From assembly GCA_903859215.1 (NCBI GenBank), contig CAIOLW010000130.1, forward strand, positions 1 to 36,831: a DNA stretch of 36,831 nucleotides, written 5' to 3'. Made by a program: the position numbers and the translations under genes. How positions within the stretch are numbered: position 1 is the stretch's first letter; each line of letters opens with the position of its first letter. The notes under the pieces were generated by a model. The model did no database searches. It was given only the letters and a program-made list of their open reading frames with translations, and had not been told where the DNA came from. Source of the stretch: an uncultured bacterium. GTDB lineage: Bacteria; Krumholzibacteriota; Krumholzibacteriia; LZORAL124-64-63. Below are positions 7,881-14,919 of the stretch, one piece after another.

Positions 7881-9746
7881 TTGGACCGCGACCAGACCCG
7901 CGATTTCCTCGCCCGCATCGAACTTTTTCGCGACCTGACGCCCGACGAACTGGCCCGCCTCGGCGAGTTGCTGGAGCCGGTGACGCTGGCCCGCGGCGCC
8001 CACCTGTTCGAGGAGGGCGAGCCGCGCCGCGCGCTGCACGTGATCGAGAGCGGCGAGGTCGAGCTGTTCCGCTGCCTGCCGGGCGGCGGCGAGCGGCGCC
8101 TGGCGTGGTTCGGCCCGCGCGACTTCCTGGGCGAGGGCGGGTTGCTCGAGGACTACCCGCACTCCGCGTCGGCCCGCGCCCTGCTCGACTGCCGCATCCA
8201 CCGGTTCGGCCGCGACACGTTCGTGGCGCTGATGGAGGCCGAGCCGCAGCTGGCGGCGAAGGTGATCTCGCGCATCGCGCGCGTCATCTCGCGCCGCATG
8301 CGCGGGGCCTCGGCCCATGTGGCGAACCCCGGCGCGCAGTACCTCAGCGGCCGCACCCGCACCGAACACGACCTGCTCGGCGACCGCGAGGTGCCCGACG
8401 AGTTCTACTACGGCATCCAGACCCTGCGCGCGGTGGAGAACTTTCCCATCAGCGGCGTCGTGCTGGCGCACCACCCGGCGCTGGTCGAGTCGCTGGCGAT
8501 GGTGAAGGCGGCCTGCGCCCGCGCCAACGCCGAGCTGGGCCACCTGCCGCAGCCCATCGCCGACGCCATCGGGATCGCGTGCCACGAGATCATCGAGGGC
8601 AAGCTGCACGGCCACTTCGTGGTCGACCTGGTGCAGGGCGGGGCCGGCACCTCGACGAACATGAACGCCAACGAGGTCATCGCCAACCGCGCGCTCGAGC
8701 ACCTCGGCTTTGCCAAGGGCGAGTACCGGCACTGCCACCCGAACAACCACGTCAATCTGTCGCAGTCGACGAACGACGCCTACCCGACGGCGCTGCGCGT
8801 GGGGCTGATCCGCTCCAACGTCGGCATCTGCAACGTGCTGCGCGAGCTGGTCGCCGCCTTCGCGGCCAAGGCCGCCGAGTTCACCGACGTGCTGAAGATG
8901 GGGCGCACGCAGCTGCAGGACGCCGTGCCGATGACGCTGGGCCAGGAGTTCGAGGCCTACTCGGTGACTCTCGGCGAGGAGATCGAGCGGCTCGAGCAGA
9001 ACGTCGCCCTGTTCCTGGAAGTGAACCTGGGCGGCACCGCCATCGGCACCGGCCTGAACGCCGATCCCGCGTTCGGCGCCAAGGCCGTCGCGCACCTGCG
9101 CGACATCACCGGGCTGGAGGTGCGCCTGGCGCCGCACCTGATCGAGTCGACCATGGATACCGGCGCCTTCATCATGTACAGCTCGGCGCTCAAGCGCCTG
9201 GCCGTCAAGCTGTCGAAGATCTGCAACGACCTGCGACTGCTCTCGAGCGGCCCGCGCACGGGCTTCGGCGAGATCAACCTGCCGCCGATGCAGCCGGGCT
9301 CGTCGATCATGCCGGGCAAGGTCAACCCGGTGATCCCCGAGGTCGTCAACCAGATCGCCTTCAAGGTGATCGGCAACGACCTGACGGTGACGATGGCGGC
9401 CGAGGCCGGCCAGCTCGAACTGAACGTGATGGAGCCGATCATCGTGCAGAGCCTGCTCGAGTCGATCGACATGCTCGGCAGCGGCATGGAGACGCTGCGC
9501 GTGCGCTGCGTCTCGGGCATCACCGCCAACGTCGAGCGCTGCCGCGAGCACGTGCGGCGCAGCATCGGCGTCGTCACCGCGCTGAATCCCGTGCTGGGCT
9601 ACGACGTGAGCACCGAACTGGCGCAGGAAGCGCTGATCACCGGGCGCGGCGTGTACGAACTGGTGCTGGAGAAGAACCTGCTCTCGCGCGAGGAGCTCGA
9701 CCGGCTGCTATCGCCCGAGGCGATGGTGCGGCCGCGGAAGATCTAG
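7881..9746 (+). CDS. aspA: Aspartate ammonia-lyase with N-terminal cNMP-binding-like domain
   Basis: 621 aa, against about 470-480 for ordinary aspartase. The enzyme converts L-aspartate to fumarate and ammonia. Residues 1-about 135 form a cyclic-nucleotide-binding (CRP-type) beta-roll, including the phosphate-cassette region FLGEGGLLEDYPHSASARA (82-100). The position that is Arg in cAMP-binding proteins is His94. From about residue 158 the aspartase begins with the family's typical TEHDLLGDREVP and GIQTLRAVENFPISG. It continues with GGAGTSTNMNANEV and the flexible catalytic loop GSSIMPGKVNP (473-483, Ser474/Ser475). The aspartase signatures argue against fumarase. The start is TTG 7881, supported by GGGAGG 7 nt upstream. 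It lies 64 bp after the MOSC gene. The fusion suggests allosteric control by a small ligand, but the His substitution makes cAMP itself uncertain. Confidence 0.93.
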   Translation: MDRDQTRDFLARIELFRDLTPDELARLGELLEPVTLARGAHLFEEGEPRRALHVIESGEVELFRCLPGGGERRLAWFGPRDFLGEGGLLEDYPHSASARALLDCRIHRFGRDTFVALMEAEPQLAAKVISRIARVISRRMRGASAHVANPGAQYLSGRTRTEHDLLGDREVPDEFYYGIQTLRAVENFPISGVVLAHHPALVESLAMVKAACARANAELGHLPQPIADAIGIACHEIIEGKLHGHFVVDLVQGGAGTSTNMNANEVIANRALEHLGFAKGEYRHCHPNNHVNLSQSTNDAYPTALRVGLIRSNVGICNVLRELVAAFAAKAAEFTDVLKMGRTQLQDAVPMTLGQEFEAYSVTLGEEIERLEQNVALFLEVNLGGTAIGTGLNADPAFGAKAVAHLRDITGLEVRLAPHLIESTMDTGAFIMYSSALKRLAVKLSKICNDLRLLSSGPRTGFGEINLPPMQPGSSIMPGKVNPVIPEVVNQIAFKVIGNDLTVTMAAEAGQLELNVMEPIIVQSLLESIDMLGSGMETLRVRCVSGITANVERCREHVRRSIGVVTALNPVLGYDVSTELAQEALITGRGVYELVLEKNLLSREELDRLLSPEAMVRPRKI

Positions 9747-9759
9747 CGCGGCGCGGCGC

Positions 9760-9777
9760 ACTTGCGCCGGCGCAAGT
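9760..9777. repeat. Intergenic palindrome, copy 2 (18 bp)
   Basis: ACTTGCGCCGGCGCAAGT is a perfect 18-bp palindrome 14 bp after the aspartase stop. It is the extended form of the 14-bp palindrome at 6829 and is identical over all 18 bp to the copy at 36493. Confidence 0.75.
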
Positions 9778-9817
9778 CGTCACGAATTCGTTGCGCGCGC
9801 GGCATCATGGTGACAGG

Positions 9818-9862
9818 CGACCGCCGACGTGAACAAACACGCCGGCGGTCGTCTTTCTTTCC
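9818..9862 (+). terminator. Rho-independent-type terminator after aspA
   Basis: CGACCGCCG (9818-9826) pairs with CGGCGGTCG (9843-9851) and is followed at once by the T-rich tract TCTTTCTTTCC. The loop is 16 nt. It separates aspA from the barrel protein gene at 10003. Confidence 0.65.
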
Positions 9863-9885
9863 TGGGCATTTCCCTTGTTTGTGCG

Positions 9886-9915
9886 TTGACCGGAGAGGTG
9901 ACGCGGAGCCAGAAT
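9886..9915 (+). promoter_or_regulatory. Candidate promoter for the 10003 gene
   Basis: TTGACC (9886-9891) and CAGAAT (9910-9915) are separated by 18 bp, just past the terminator and about 90 bp before the ATG at 10003. Confidence 0.35.
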
Positions 9916-10002
9916 CCAGGCCGGTGAGGGCGGTGGCGCGCGTCGCCGATGGCGGCGCTCGCCCTGCGGTGTGGAAGTGGCATCCGACCCGGGGAGATCG
10001 AC

Positions 10003-10638
10003 ATGAAGATCCTGCTGGCGATGATCTGCGTGGCACTGATGGCGACGGCGGCGGGCGCGGGCGCGGCCGAGGCGCCGGTCAACTGGATCGGGGTTTCGGG
10101 CGGCGTGTACTCGCCCCAGTCGAGCGACGTGGACGGCTATGACGCTGGGTTCGCCGGCAGCGTGTTCGTCGGCCACCGGCTCAGCCCGCGCTTCGCGGCG
10201 GAGATCGCGGCCGGGCGGTTCTCACTGGAAGGGCCGTCGGGCGAGTACATCGGGCAGATCTCGGGCGATGTGTGGAACGGCACGTTCGACATCACGGCGG
10301 TGCCGTTGACGGCGACGCTGCTGCGCGTGTTCCCGCGGGGCGAGACGTCCGAACTGTTCGCCGGCGCCGGCGTCGGCGCCTACCTGACCACCATAGATGC
10401 GCTGTTCACTTCCGATGGGCACCCCGACCAGTCGGTGGGCGACAGCGCGACGGCGCTGGGCGTGCACGGTCGCGTGGGCGGCCACTGGTTCCTGGGCGAC
10501 AAGTGGGGCCTCGGCGTCGAGGCGCAGTACGTGTCGGTCACGCCCCAGTACGCCAAGGTGATCGGCGGCACCGAGTATTCGCGCGACTTCGGGCTCGACG
10601 GCTTCACGGCGCAGGGCCGGCTATTCCTCCGATTCTGA
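10003..10638 (+). CDS. Small outer-membrane beta-barrel protein
   Basis: 211 aa from the ATG at 10003, which follows GGGGAG; an upstream in-frame start at 9949 has no ribosome site and would bury the signal peptide. Residues 1-22 form a signal peptide (MKILLAMICVALMATAAGA, cleavage near GAGAAEA). The mature chain has about eight alternating amphipathic strands with Gly/aromatic patterns (WIGVSGGVYSP, LFAGAGVGAYL, VGGHWFLGDKWGLGVEAQY) and ends in LFLRF. A terminal Phe is the usual signal for Bam-dependent barrel assembly. The size and pattern match the OmpW/OmpA-like eight-stranded barrel group. It is a single-gene unit between a terminator at 9818-9862 and a strong hairpin at 10672. The specific role is unknown. 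Confidence 0.87.
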   Translation: MKILLAMICVALMATAAGAGAAEAPVNWIGVSGGVYSPQSSDVDGYDAGFAGSVFVGHRLSPRFAAEIAAGRFSLEGPSGEYIGQISGDVWNGTFDITAVPLTATLLRVFPRGETSELFAGAGVGAYLTTIDALFTSDGHPDQSVGDSATALGVHGRVGGHWFLGDKWGLGVEAQYVSVTPQYAKVIGGTEYSRDFGLDGFTAQGRLFLRF

Positions 10639-10671
10639 CCCGCATGGGCGCGAACGTTGCGGAAACGAGGA

Positions 10672-10701
10672 GCGGCGGCAGCCCGGCCGGGTTGCCGCCG
10701 C
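10672..10701. terminator. Strong hairpin between convergent genes
   Basis: GCGGCGGCA (10672-10680) pairs with TGCCGCCGC (10693-10701). The inside CCCGGCCGGG is itself a palindrome, giving a very stable stem-loop. It lies between the rightward barrel gene and the leftward exopolysaccharide cluster and could end transcription from both sides; no T-tract is present. Confidence 0.5.
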
Positions 10702-10709
10702 CCCATCGG

Positions 10710-11822
10710 TCACGCCGCACGGCCCGCCAGCCGTTCCCCGCCCACGCGCAGGTAGATCGCTTCCATCGTGTCGACCCAGCGCTCACGCGGGAACTGGCGC
10801 TCGGCCAGGCCGCGCGCCGCGGCGCCGGTCACGGCCCGGTCCCGCGCCGGGTCCAGCCAACGGCCCAGGTGTGTGGCCAGGCTGTCGACGTCACGGCTCG
10901 TGAACAGGCTGCTGCAGCCGGGATCGCAGGCGATCTCGCCGCAGGCGCCGATGGCGGGCAGCACGACCGGCACGCCGCATGCCAGCGCCTCGCGCGCGGC
11001 GCGCGGGTAGCTCTCGCGACTCGACGCCAGCACGAAGAGGTCGTGCCCCCGCAGCAGTTCGGGCACGTCGTCGCGATCGCCGAGCATGGTCACCGAGTCC
11101 GTCAGGCCAAGCCGCGCGCGCTGCGCCTCAAGCGCCAGGCGCAGGGGACCATCGCCCACCACGGACAGCTGGTCACGGGGGGCCGTGCGCACGTGGCGCG
11201 CCCAGGCGTCCAGCAGCAGCTCGTGGTTCTTCTCCTCGCTCAGCCGCGCCACGCAGATGGCGCGCCGCCCCGCGGCCGGCGCCAACGTCAGCGACGCCGA
11301 CGATGGCCGAAATCGGGCGAGGTCGATGCCGGAGTAGACGATCGAGCTGGCCTCCCCGGTCGCGGTGGCGTCCAGGCCGACGAGATCCCGCTCGTAGCGG
11401 TTCTCGAACGTGACCACGTCCGCGAAGTGACGCAGCACGCGGCGGGCCTGCGCGGCGCCCGAGGGGGTGTGCAGGTTGTGGATCGACGTCACCACCGGCT
11501 GGGACGCGCGGCCGAGGCGGCGCAGCAGTCCGGCGGCCATCGTGGCGCGGATCGACTGCGGCGCCAGGACGCCGATGTTGTTCCGGCGCAGCACTCCGTC
11601 GATGTCGCGGGCGCAGGCCAGCACCGCGGCGGGCGAGCCCAGCGGCTGCCGCACTTCGTGGAAGCGGGCGCCGGTGCGCTCGAGCGTCCGCGTCAGGTCG
11701 CCCGGCGCCGCGGCGACGTGGACGTCGTGGCCGCGCGCCACGAGCGATCCGGCCAGCTGGACGATGTCGGTCTGGGTGCCGCCGCGGCAGAAGCGGTCGG
11801 TCATCAGCATCAGGATCTCCAC
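10710..11822 (-). CDS. GT4-family glycosyltransferase (last gene of EPS cluster)
   Basis: 370 aa GT-B enzyme expected to transfer a sugar from a nucleotide-sugar to a growing lipid-linked oligosaccharide on the cytoplasmic face. The N-terminal Rossmann half has the acceptor-side Gly motif (DRFCRGGTQTD). The C-terminal half has the donor-binding pattern SEEKNHELLLDAW, VVGDGPLR and the E-x7-E motif in SRESYPRAAREALACGVPVV. The start is GTG 11822, supported by GAGGAG about 6 nt upstream, inside a 9-bp gap after the STAS gene stop. It is the final gene of the leftward cluster and is followed by a strong hairpin. Sugar specificity cannot be read from the sequence. Confidence 0.92.
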   Translation of the reverse strand: MEILMLMTDRFCRGGTQTDIVQLAGSLVARGHDVHVAAAPGDLTRTLERTGARFHEVRQPLGSPAAVLACARDIDGVLRRNNIGVLAPQSIRATMAAGLLRRLGRASQPVVTSIHNLHTPSGAAQARRVLRHFADVVTFENRYERDLVGLDATATGEASSIVYSGIDLARFRPSSASLTLAPAAGRRAICVARLSEEKNHELLLDAWARHVRTAPRDQLSVVGDGPLRLALEAQRARLGLTDSVTMLGDRDDVPELLRGHDLFVLASSRESYPRAAREALACGVPVVLPAIGACGEIACDPGCSSLFTSRDVDSLATHLGRWLDPARDRAVTGAAARGLAERQFPRERWVDTMEAIYLRVGGERLAGRAA

Positions 11823-11831
11823 CGGGTCTCC

Positions 11832-12188
11832 TCAGCGGCCAAGCCGCAGGTTGGTGTCGTTCATCTCCAGGCCGCCTTCGCCCAGGGCCGCGAACAGGTC
11901 GGGCGCCCACTCGAACAGCTGCTCCAGTTCATTGATCCGCAACGCGCCGCTGACGGCGGCGGGCGGGCCCAGCATCACCAGGCGGTTGCCGGCGCGACGG
12001 CGCTGCACGCTCAGTTCGACGAGCCACGCGAAGCCGTCCAGGTCGATGCGGCGCATCTGCCGCAGGTCGCAGACGAGCGTTGCCGGCAGTTTGGCGGGCA
12101 GTACGGCCCCGGACAGCGCGGCGCCGTCCAGGTTGTGGCCGGCGTCGATGATGGCGGCGGCCGGCGAGAGGGAGCGGTACATGATCAT
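11832..12188 (-). CDS. STAS-domain protein with Asp at the usual phospho-Ser site
   Basis: 118 aa, a single STAS (anti-sigma-factor-antagonist-like) fold. The core LVCDLRQMRRIDLDGFAWLVEL lines up with the SpoIIAA-type motif in which DSSG carries the phosphorylated Ser; here it reads D49-L50-D51-G52, so Asp replaces the phosphoacceptor. Such proteins normally switch partners when phosphorylated by a serine kinase. A permanent negative charge would fix one state, or the domain may do something else, such as scaffolding. The ATG at 12188 starts 2 bp after the stop of the GT4 fusion gene; a second in-frame ATG follows two codons later. A longer open frame extends upstream inside the neighbouring gene but is not real coding sequence. 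No kinase or phosphatase partner gene is nearby. Confidence 0.82.
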   Translation of the reverse strand: MIMYRSLSPAAAIIDAGHNLDGAALSGAVLPAKLPATLVCDLRQMRRIDLDGFAWLVELSVQRRRAGNRLVMLGPPAAVSGALRINELEQLFEWAPDLFAALGEGGLEMNDTNLRLGR

Positions 12189-12190
12189 GG

Positions 12191-14080
12191 CTAGCGTACC
12201 CAGGGAAGAGGTGAGAAGAAGACGCGCGCGAGCGCACGCGCGTCGGCGCGCAGGTGTTGCGCGGCCGTTTGCCGCCGCAGTCGGTAGGCCAGTTCGGCGA
12301 CCAGGATGCGATCGTCGCCGCCGGCCCGTTCCGGGCGGCAGATGCCGGGGCGGACGCCGCGACGCGATGGGTGGTGGTTCTCGGGGGCGCCGTCGGCCAG
12401 CGCGTCTTCCAGCAGGCCGGGGCGCGGCCCAACCAGGTTGACGTCGCGCCGGACCAGGTTCCAGACCAGCGGCGCCGCCTGCACGACGAGCCGCGCCGTG
12501 TAGGTCAGCGGGTCCTCGAACCCGGAGGCGGGCTCCAGGCGCAGGGCCAGCCGGCGGAACGGCCGGCCGCCGAGGTCGTGGCGCCGCCGCTCGTGCGCGA
12601 CGGAGGCAACGCTGCCGATCCTTCGGTCGATGCCGAGCATGTCCTCGGGCGCGTAGCGTGGGCGACGGCCGCCGGCGACCAGCACCAGCCACGCCGGGGG
12701 CAGCAGCGCGAGAGTCGCGGCCGAGAGTATCGCAAACGTGATCCCGTGCACGGCCACGCGCAGGAGGCGGAAGACCAGGTTCGCGGTGGCGGGCGAGGTC
12801 CGTGCCGCCCGGCCGGGTCGCGAACGCGGCGCGGTGGTCCCGAGCAGGCGTTCGCGCCGGCGGGCGTCCGCGACGGCGCGCTGCACGTGCTCCGCCACGA
12901 CGTCGGCCTGCACCTGCCAGCCGAAGCGGCGCTCGATGAACTCGCGACCGGCGTGGCCCAGTGAGGCGGCGCGCGCCGGGTCGGCCAGCAGGTCGAGGAT
13001 GGCGCGCGCCATCAGGGCGGGATCCGCCGCGATCATGATCTCGATCCCGTGGCGAGCGTTGATGCCCGCGTTCGCCAGGCGGGTGGCGACGACGGGTCGC
13101 CCGCTGGCCATCGCCTCGAGCACCTTGTTCTGGATGCCGGCGCCCGAGACCATCGAGGCCACACAGACGTCGGCCGTCGCGATCGTCGCGGCCATGTCGT
13201 CCACGTAGCCGGTGAACTCGACGCCGTGCGACGTCTCGAGCGGCAGCAGGACGGTCCGGGTCATCTTGCCCGCGGCGACGAAGCGCAGCGAAGGCGCTTC
13301 GCGCCTCAGGTGCGGCAGCACGTGGCGGGCGAACCACGCCACGGCGTCCTGGTTGGGCCGGTAGTCCAGGTTCCCCGTGAACATCACGACCGGCGCCGCG
13401 CCGTGGGCGCCCGGCACGGAGTCACGCGGCTGGAAGTGGTCGGTGGCGACGCCGTTGGGCAGGATCTGCACGGGGACGGCGCTGCGGCTCAGCGACTCCA
13501 GTTGGCGCGCATCGTCTGCGCCGGTCACCAGGCCGCCGCCGCAGGTCTCGAGCAGGCGCCGCTCGGTACGGCGCATGTTGCGCGACTCGAGCCCGTGGAA
13601 CAGCGAGGCGGGAAAGCGTGATACCTGCCGGCGGCGCGCCCACTGCAGCGAGAGCGCATCGACGAAGTCGACCACCACCGGCAGGGGCGACAGTTCGCGG
13701 GTGACGCGGTCCAGGCGCGCCAGTTGCACGACGGCTGCCTCGTAGCGCCCCGAACGGGCCGCCGCGCCGGCCCGGGAGCGGAGCCCGGGAGAGTCGAACC
13801 AGCCGCACTGGGCCGGCCGTCCCGTGGCCATCGCCAGCACGGCGCCGACGGCCGCCCGCGCCCGTGAGTGCGGCACGACGACGATCTCTTCGCAGAAGCC
13901 CTGCAGTTCCACATCGATCCGCGCGAGCCCGGTAGTGTCCAGGCACATCAACGTGAGGCGGTAGTGGCGCGAAAGCCCCCGCAGCAGGTGCCAGGCGCGA
14001 AGCGCGTCGCCGTGGACATCCGCCGCCGGGATCCGCGCGGTCACGCACAACAGGCGGGGCAGGTTGTTGGTCTCGGCCAT
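12191..14080 (-). CDS. GT4 glycosyltransferase fused to a bacterial sugar-transferase-like domain
   Basis: 629 aa from ATG 14080, which has GGAGG 6 nt upstream and overlaps the deacetylase stop by one base (TGATG). Residues 1-about 400 are a GT4 enzyme resembling the exosortase-associated Stp1-type sugar transferases (LLCVTARIPAADVHGDALRAW, FTGNLDYRPNQDAV, GAGIQNKVLEAMASGRPVV). After a basic linker, residues of about 435-629 resemble the WcaJ/WbaP sugar-phosphate transferases that load the first sugar onto undecaprenyl phosphate. This part has one hydrophobic segment broken by PP, an acidic pair in FEDPLT, NLVRRDVNLVGPRP and RRGVRPGI. The usual SLDELPQ is not recognisable and the KFRTM segment is poor, so activity of this half is uncertain. 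No other initiating transferase is present in the cluster, so it may both start and extend the repeat unit. Confidence 0.88.
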   Translation of the reverse strand: MAETNNLPRLLCVTARIPAADVHGDALRAWHLLRGLSRHYRLTLMCLDTTGLARIDVELQGFCEEIVVVPHSRARAAVGAVLAMATGRPAQCGWFDSPGLRSRAGAAARSGRYEAAVVQLARLDRVTRELSPLPVVVDFVDALSLQWARRRQVSRFPASLFHGLESRNMRRTERRLLETCGGGLVTGADDARQLESLSRSAVPVQILPNGVATDHFQPRDSVPGAHGAAPVVMFTGNLDYRPNQDAVAWFARHVLPHLRREAPSLRFVAAGKMTRTVLLPLETSHGVEFTGYVDDMAATIATADVCVASMVSGAGIQNKVLEAMASGRPVVATRLANAGINARHGIEIMIAADPALMARAILDLLADPARAASLGHAGREFIERRFGWQVQADVVAEHVQRAVADARRRERLLGTTAPRSRPGRAARTSPATANLVFRLLRVAVHGITFAILSAATLALLPPAWLVLVAGGRRPRYAPEDMLGIDRRIGSVASVAHERRRHDLGGRPFRRLALRLEPASGFEDPLTYTARLVVQAAPLVWNLVRRDVNLVGPRPGLLEDALADGAPENHHPSRRGVRPGICRPERAGGDDRILVAELAYRLRRQTAAQHLRADARALARVFFSPLPWVR

Positions 14081-14919
14081 CACATTCCTCCGTGGGCTTC
14101 CGCGGGCGCCGCCGCCCGCTGCTTCCATGCGTGCCAGCGATCAAGGCCGCCCCGCAGCTTGGCCGCGAGCGTGGCGTTGTCGTCGCCGCCGGCGACTTCG
14201 GTGCGCGGCAGCAGGGTGGGGCGGGTGGCCGCTTCGATGACGCCCGGAGCGACCGTGGCGGCCCACGCGAAGCCGGCTTCCTCGACCATCATCGCGTGGC
14301 GCCCCTCGTGGGCGCCGCGCGGGTAGGCGAAGCCCGCGATGTCGTGCCCGAGCAGCTGGCCCAGCCGCCGGCGGCTGCCGGCGATCTCATGGCGCGCCGT
14401 GTCATCGTCGATATCGGTCAGGACATGGTGGCGCAGGCCGTGCGCGGCGATCTCGAAGCCGTCCGCGTCGAGCGACCGGATCATGTCGATCGTCAGGTAC
14501 GGGCAGCCGTCGGACCACGTGTACTCCGGGGCCAGGTTGCGGGGGAAGAGCGCGAACTCCGGCAGCACGAAGAACGTCGCGCCCATTCCCCGCGCGCGAA
14601 GTTCCCGTGCCACCAGCGTGTGCATCTCCCGGTACCCGTCGTCGAAGCTCAGGGCCACGAGCTGCGCCGTCGGGGCCCCGTCCGCGACTGCCAGGCGCTG
14701 CAGCAGTTCGCTGATCGAGACGACTTCGTAGCCTTGCCGCGCCAGGTGGTCCAGGTGCCGCCGGAACCGGTCCGGGTGCACCGAGAGCCGGTGCGGGTCG
14801 GCGCAGACGCGGTGGTACATCAGGATCCGGTGCCCGGACACGGGGGCCAGTCGCGCGCCGACTTCAGCCAGCGCGCGCCGCGCCCCGATCCGCAGCGTGT
14901 CGGTGGGACGGCGGCTCAT
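14080..14919 (-). CDS. Polysaccharide deacetylase (NodB family, CE4)
   Basis: 279 aa. Metal-dependent removal of N- or O-acetyl groups from a polysaccharide or glycan intermediate. Visible motifs are SFDDGY (91-96, catalytic Asp93 and metal-binding Asp94), the metal-binding H-x3-H in HGLRHH (H160, H164) and the later YPRGAH. An N-terminal segment with ILMYHRV (32-38) is common in this family. There is no signal peptide, so it either acts in the cytoplasm on lipid-linked sugars or is exported by another route. It overlaps the double GT4 gene by 4 bp (ATGA) and the next gene by 1 bp, so it is fully embedded in the operon. Confidence 0.93.
   Translation of the reverse strand: MSRRPTDTLRIGARRALAEVGARLAPVSGHRILMYHRVCADPHRLSVHPDRFRRHLDHLARQGYEVVSISELLQRLAVADGAPTAQLVALSFDDGYREMHTLVARELRARGMGATFFVLPEFALFPRNLAPEYTWSDGCPYLTIDMIRSLDADGFEIAAHGLRHHVLTDIDDDTARHEIAGSRRRLGQLLGHDIAGFAYPRGAHEGRHAMMVEEAGFAWAATVAPGVIEAATRPTLLPRTEVAGGDDNATLAAKLRGGLDRWHAWKQRAAAPAEAHGGM

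Noticed and set aside
11832-13337. A 500-residue version of the STAS protein
   Set aside because: The extra N-terminal part lies in another frame of the GT4 fusion gene and has Arg/Ala/Gly-rich composition; the real STAS fold starts at 12188.
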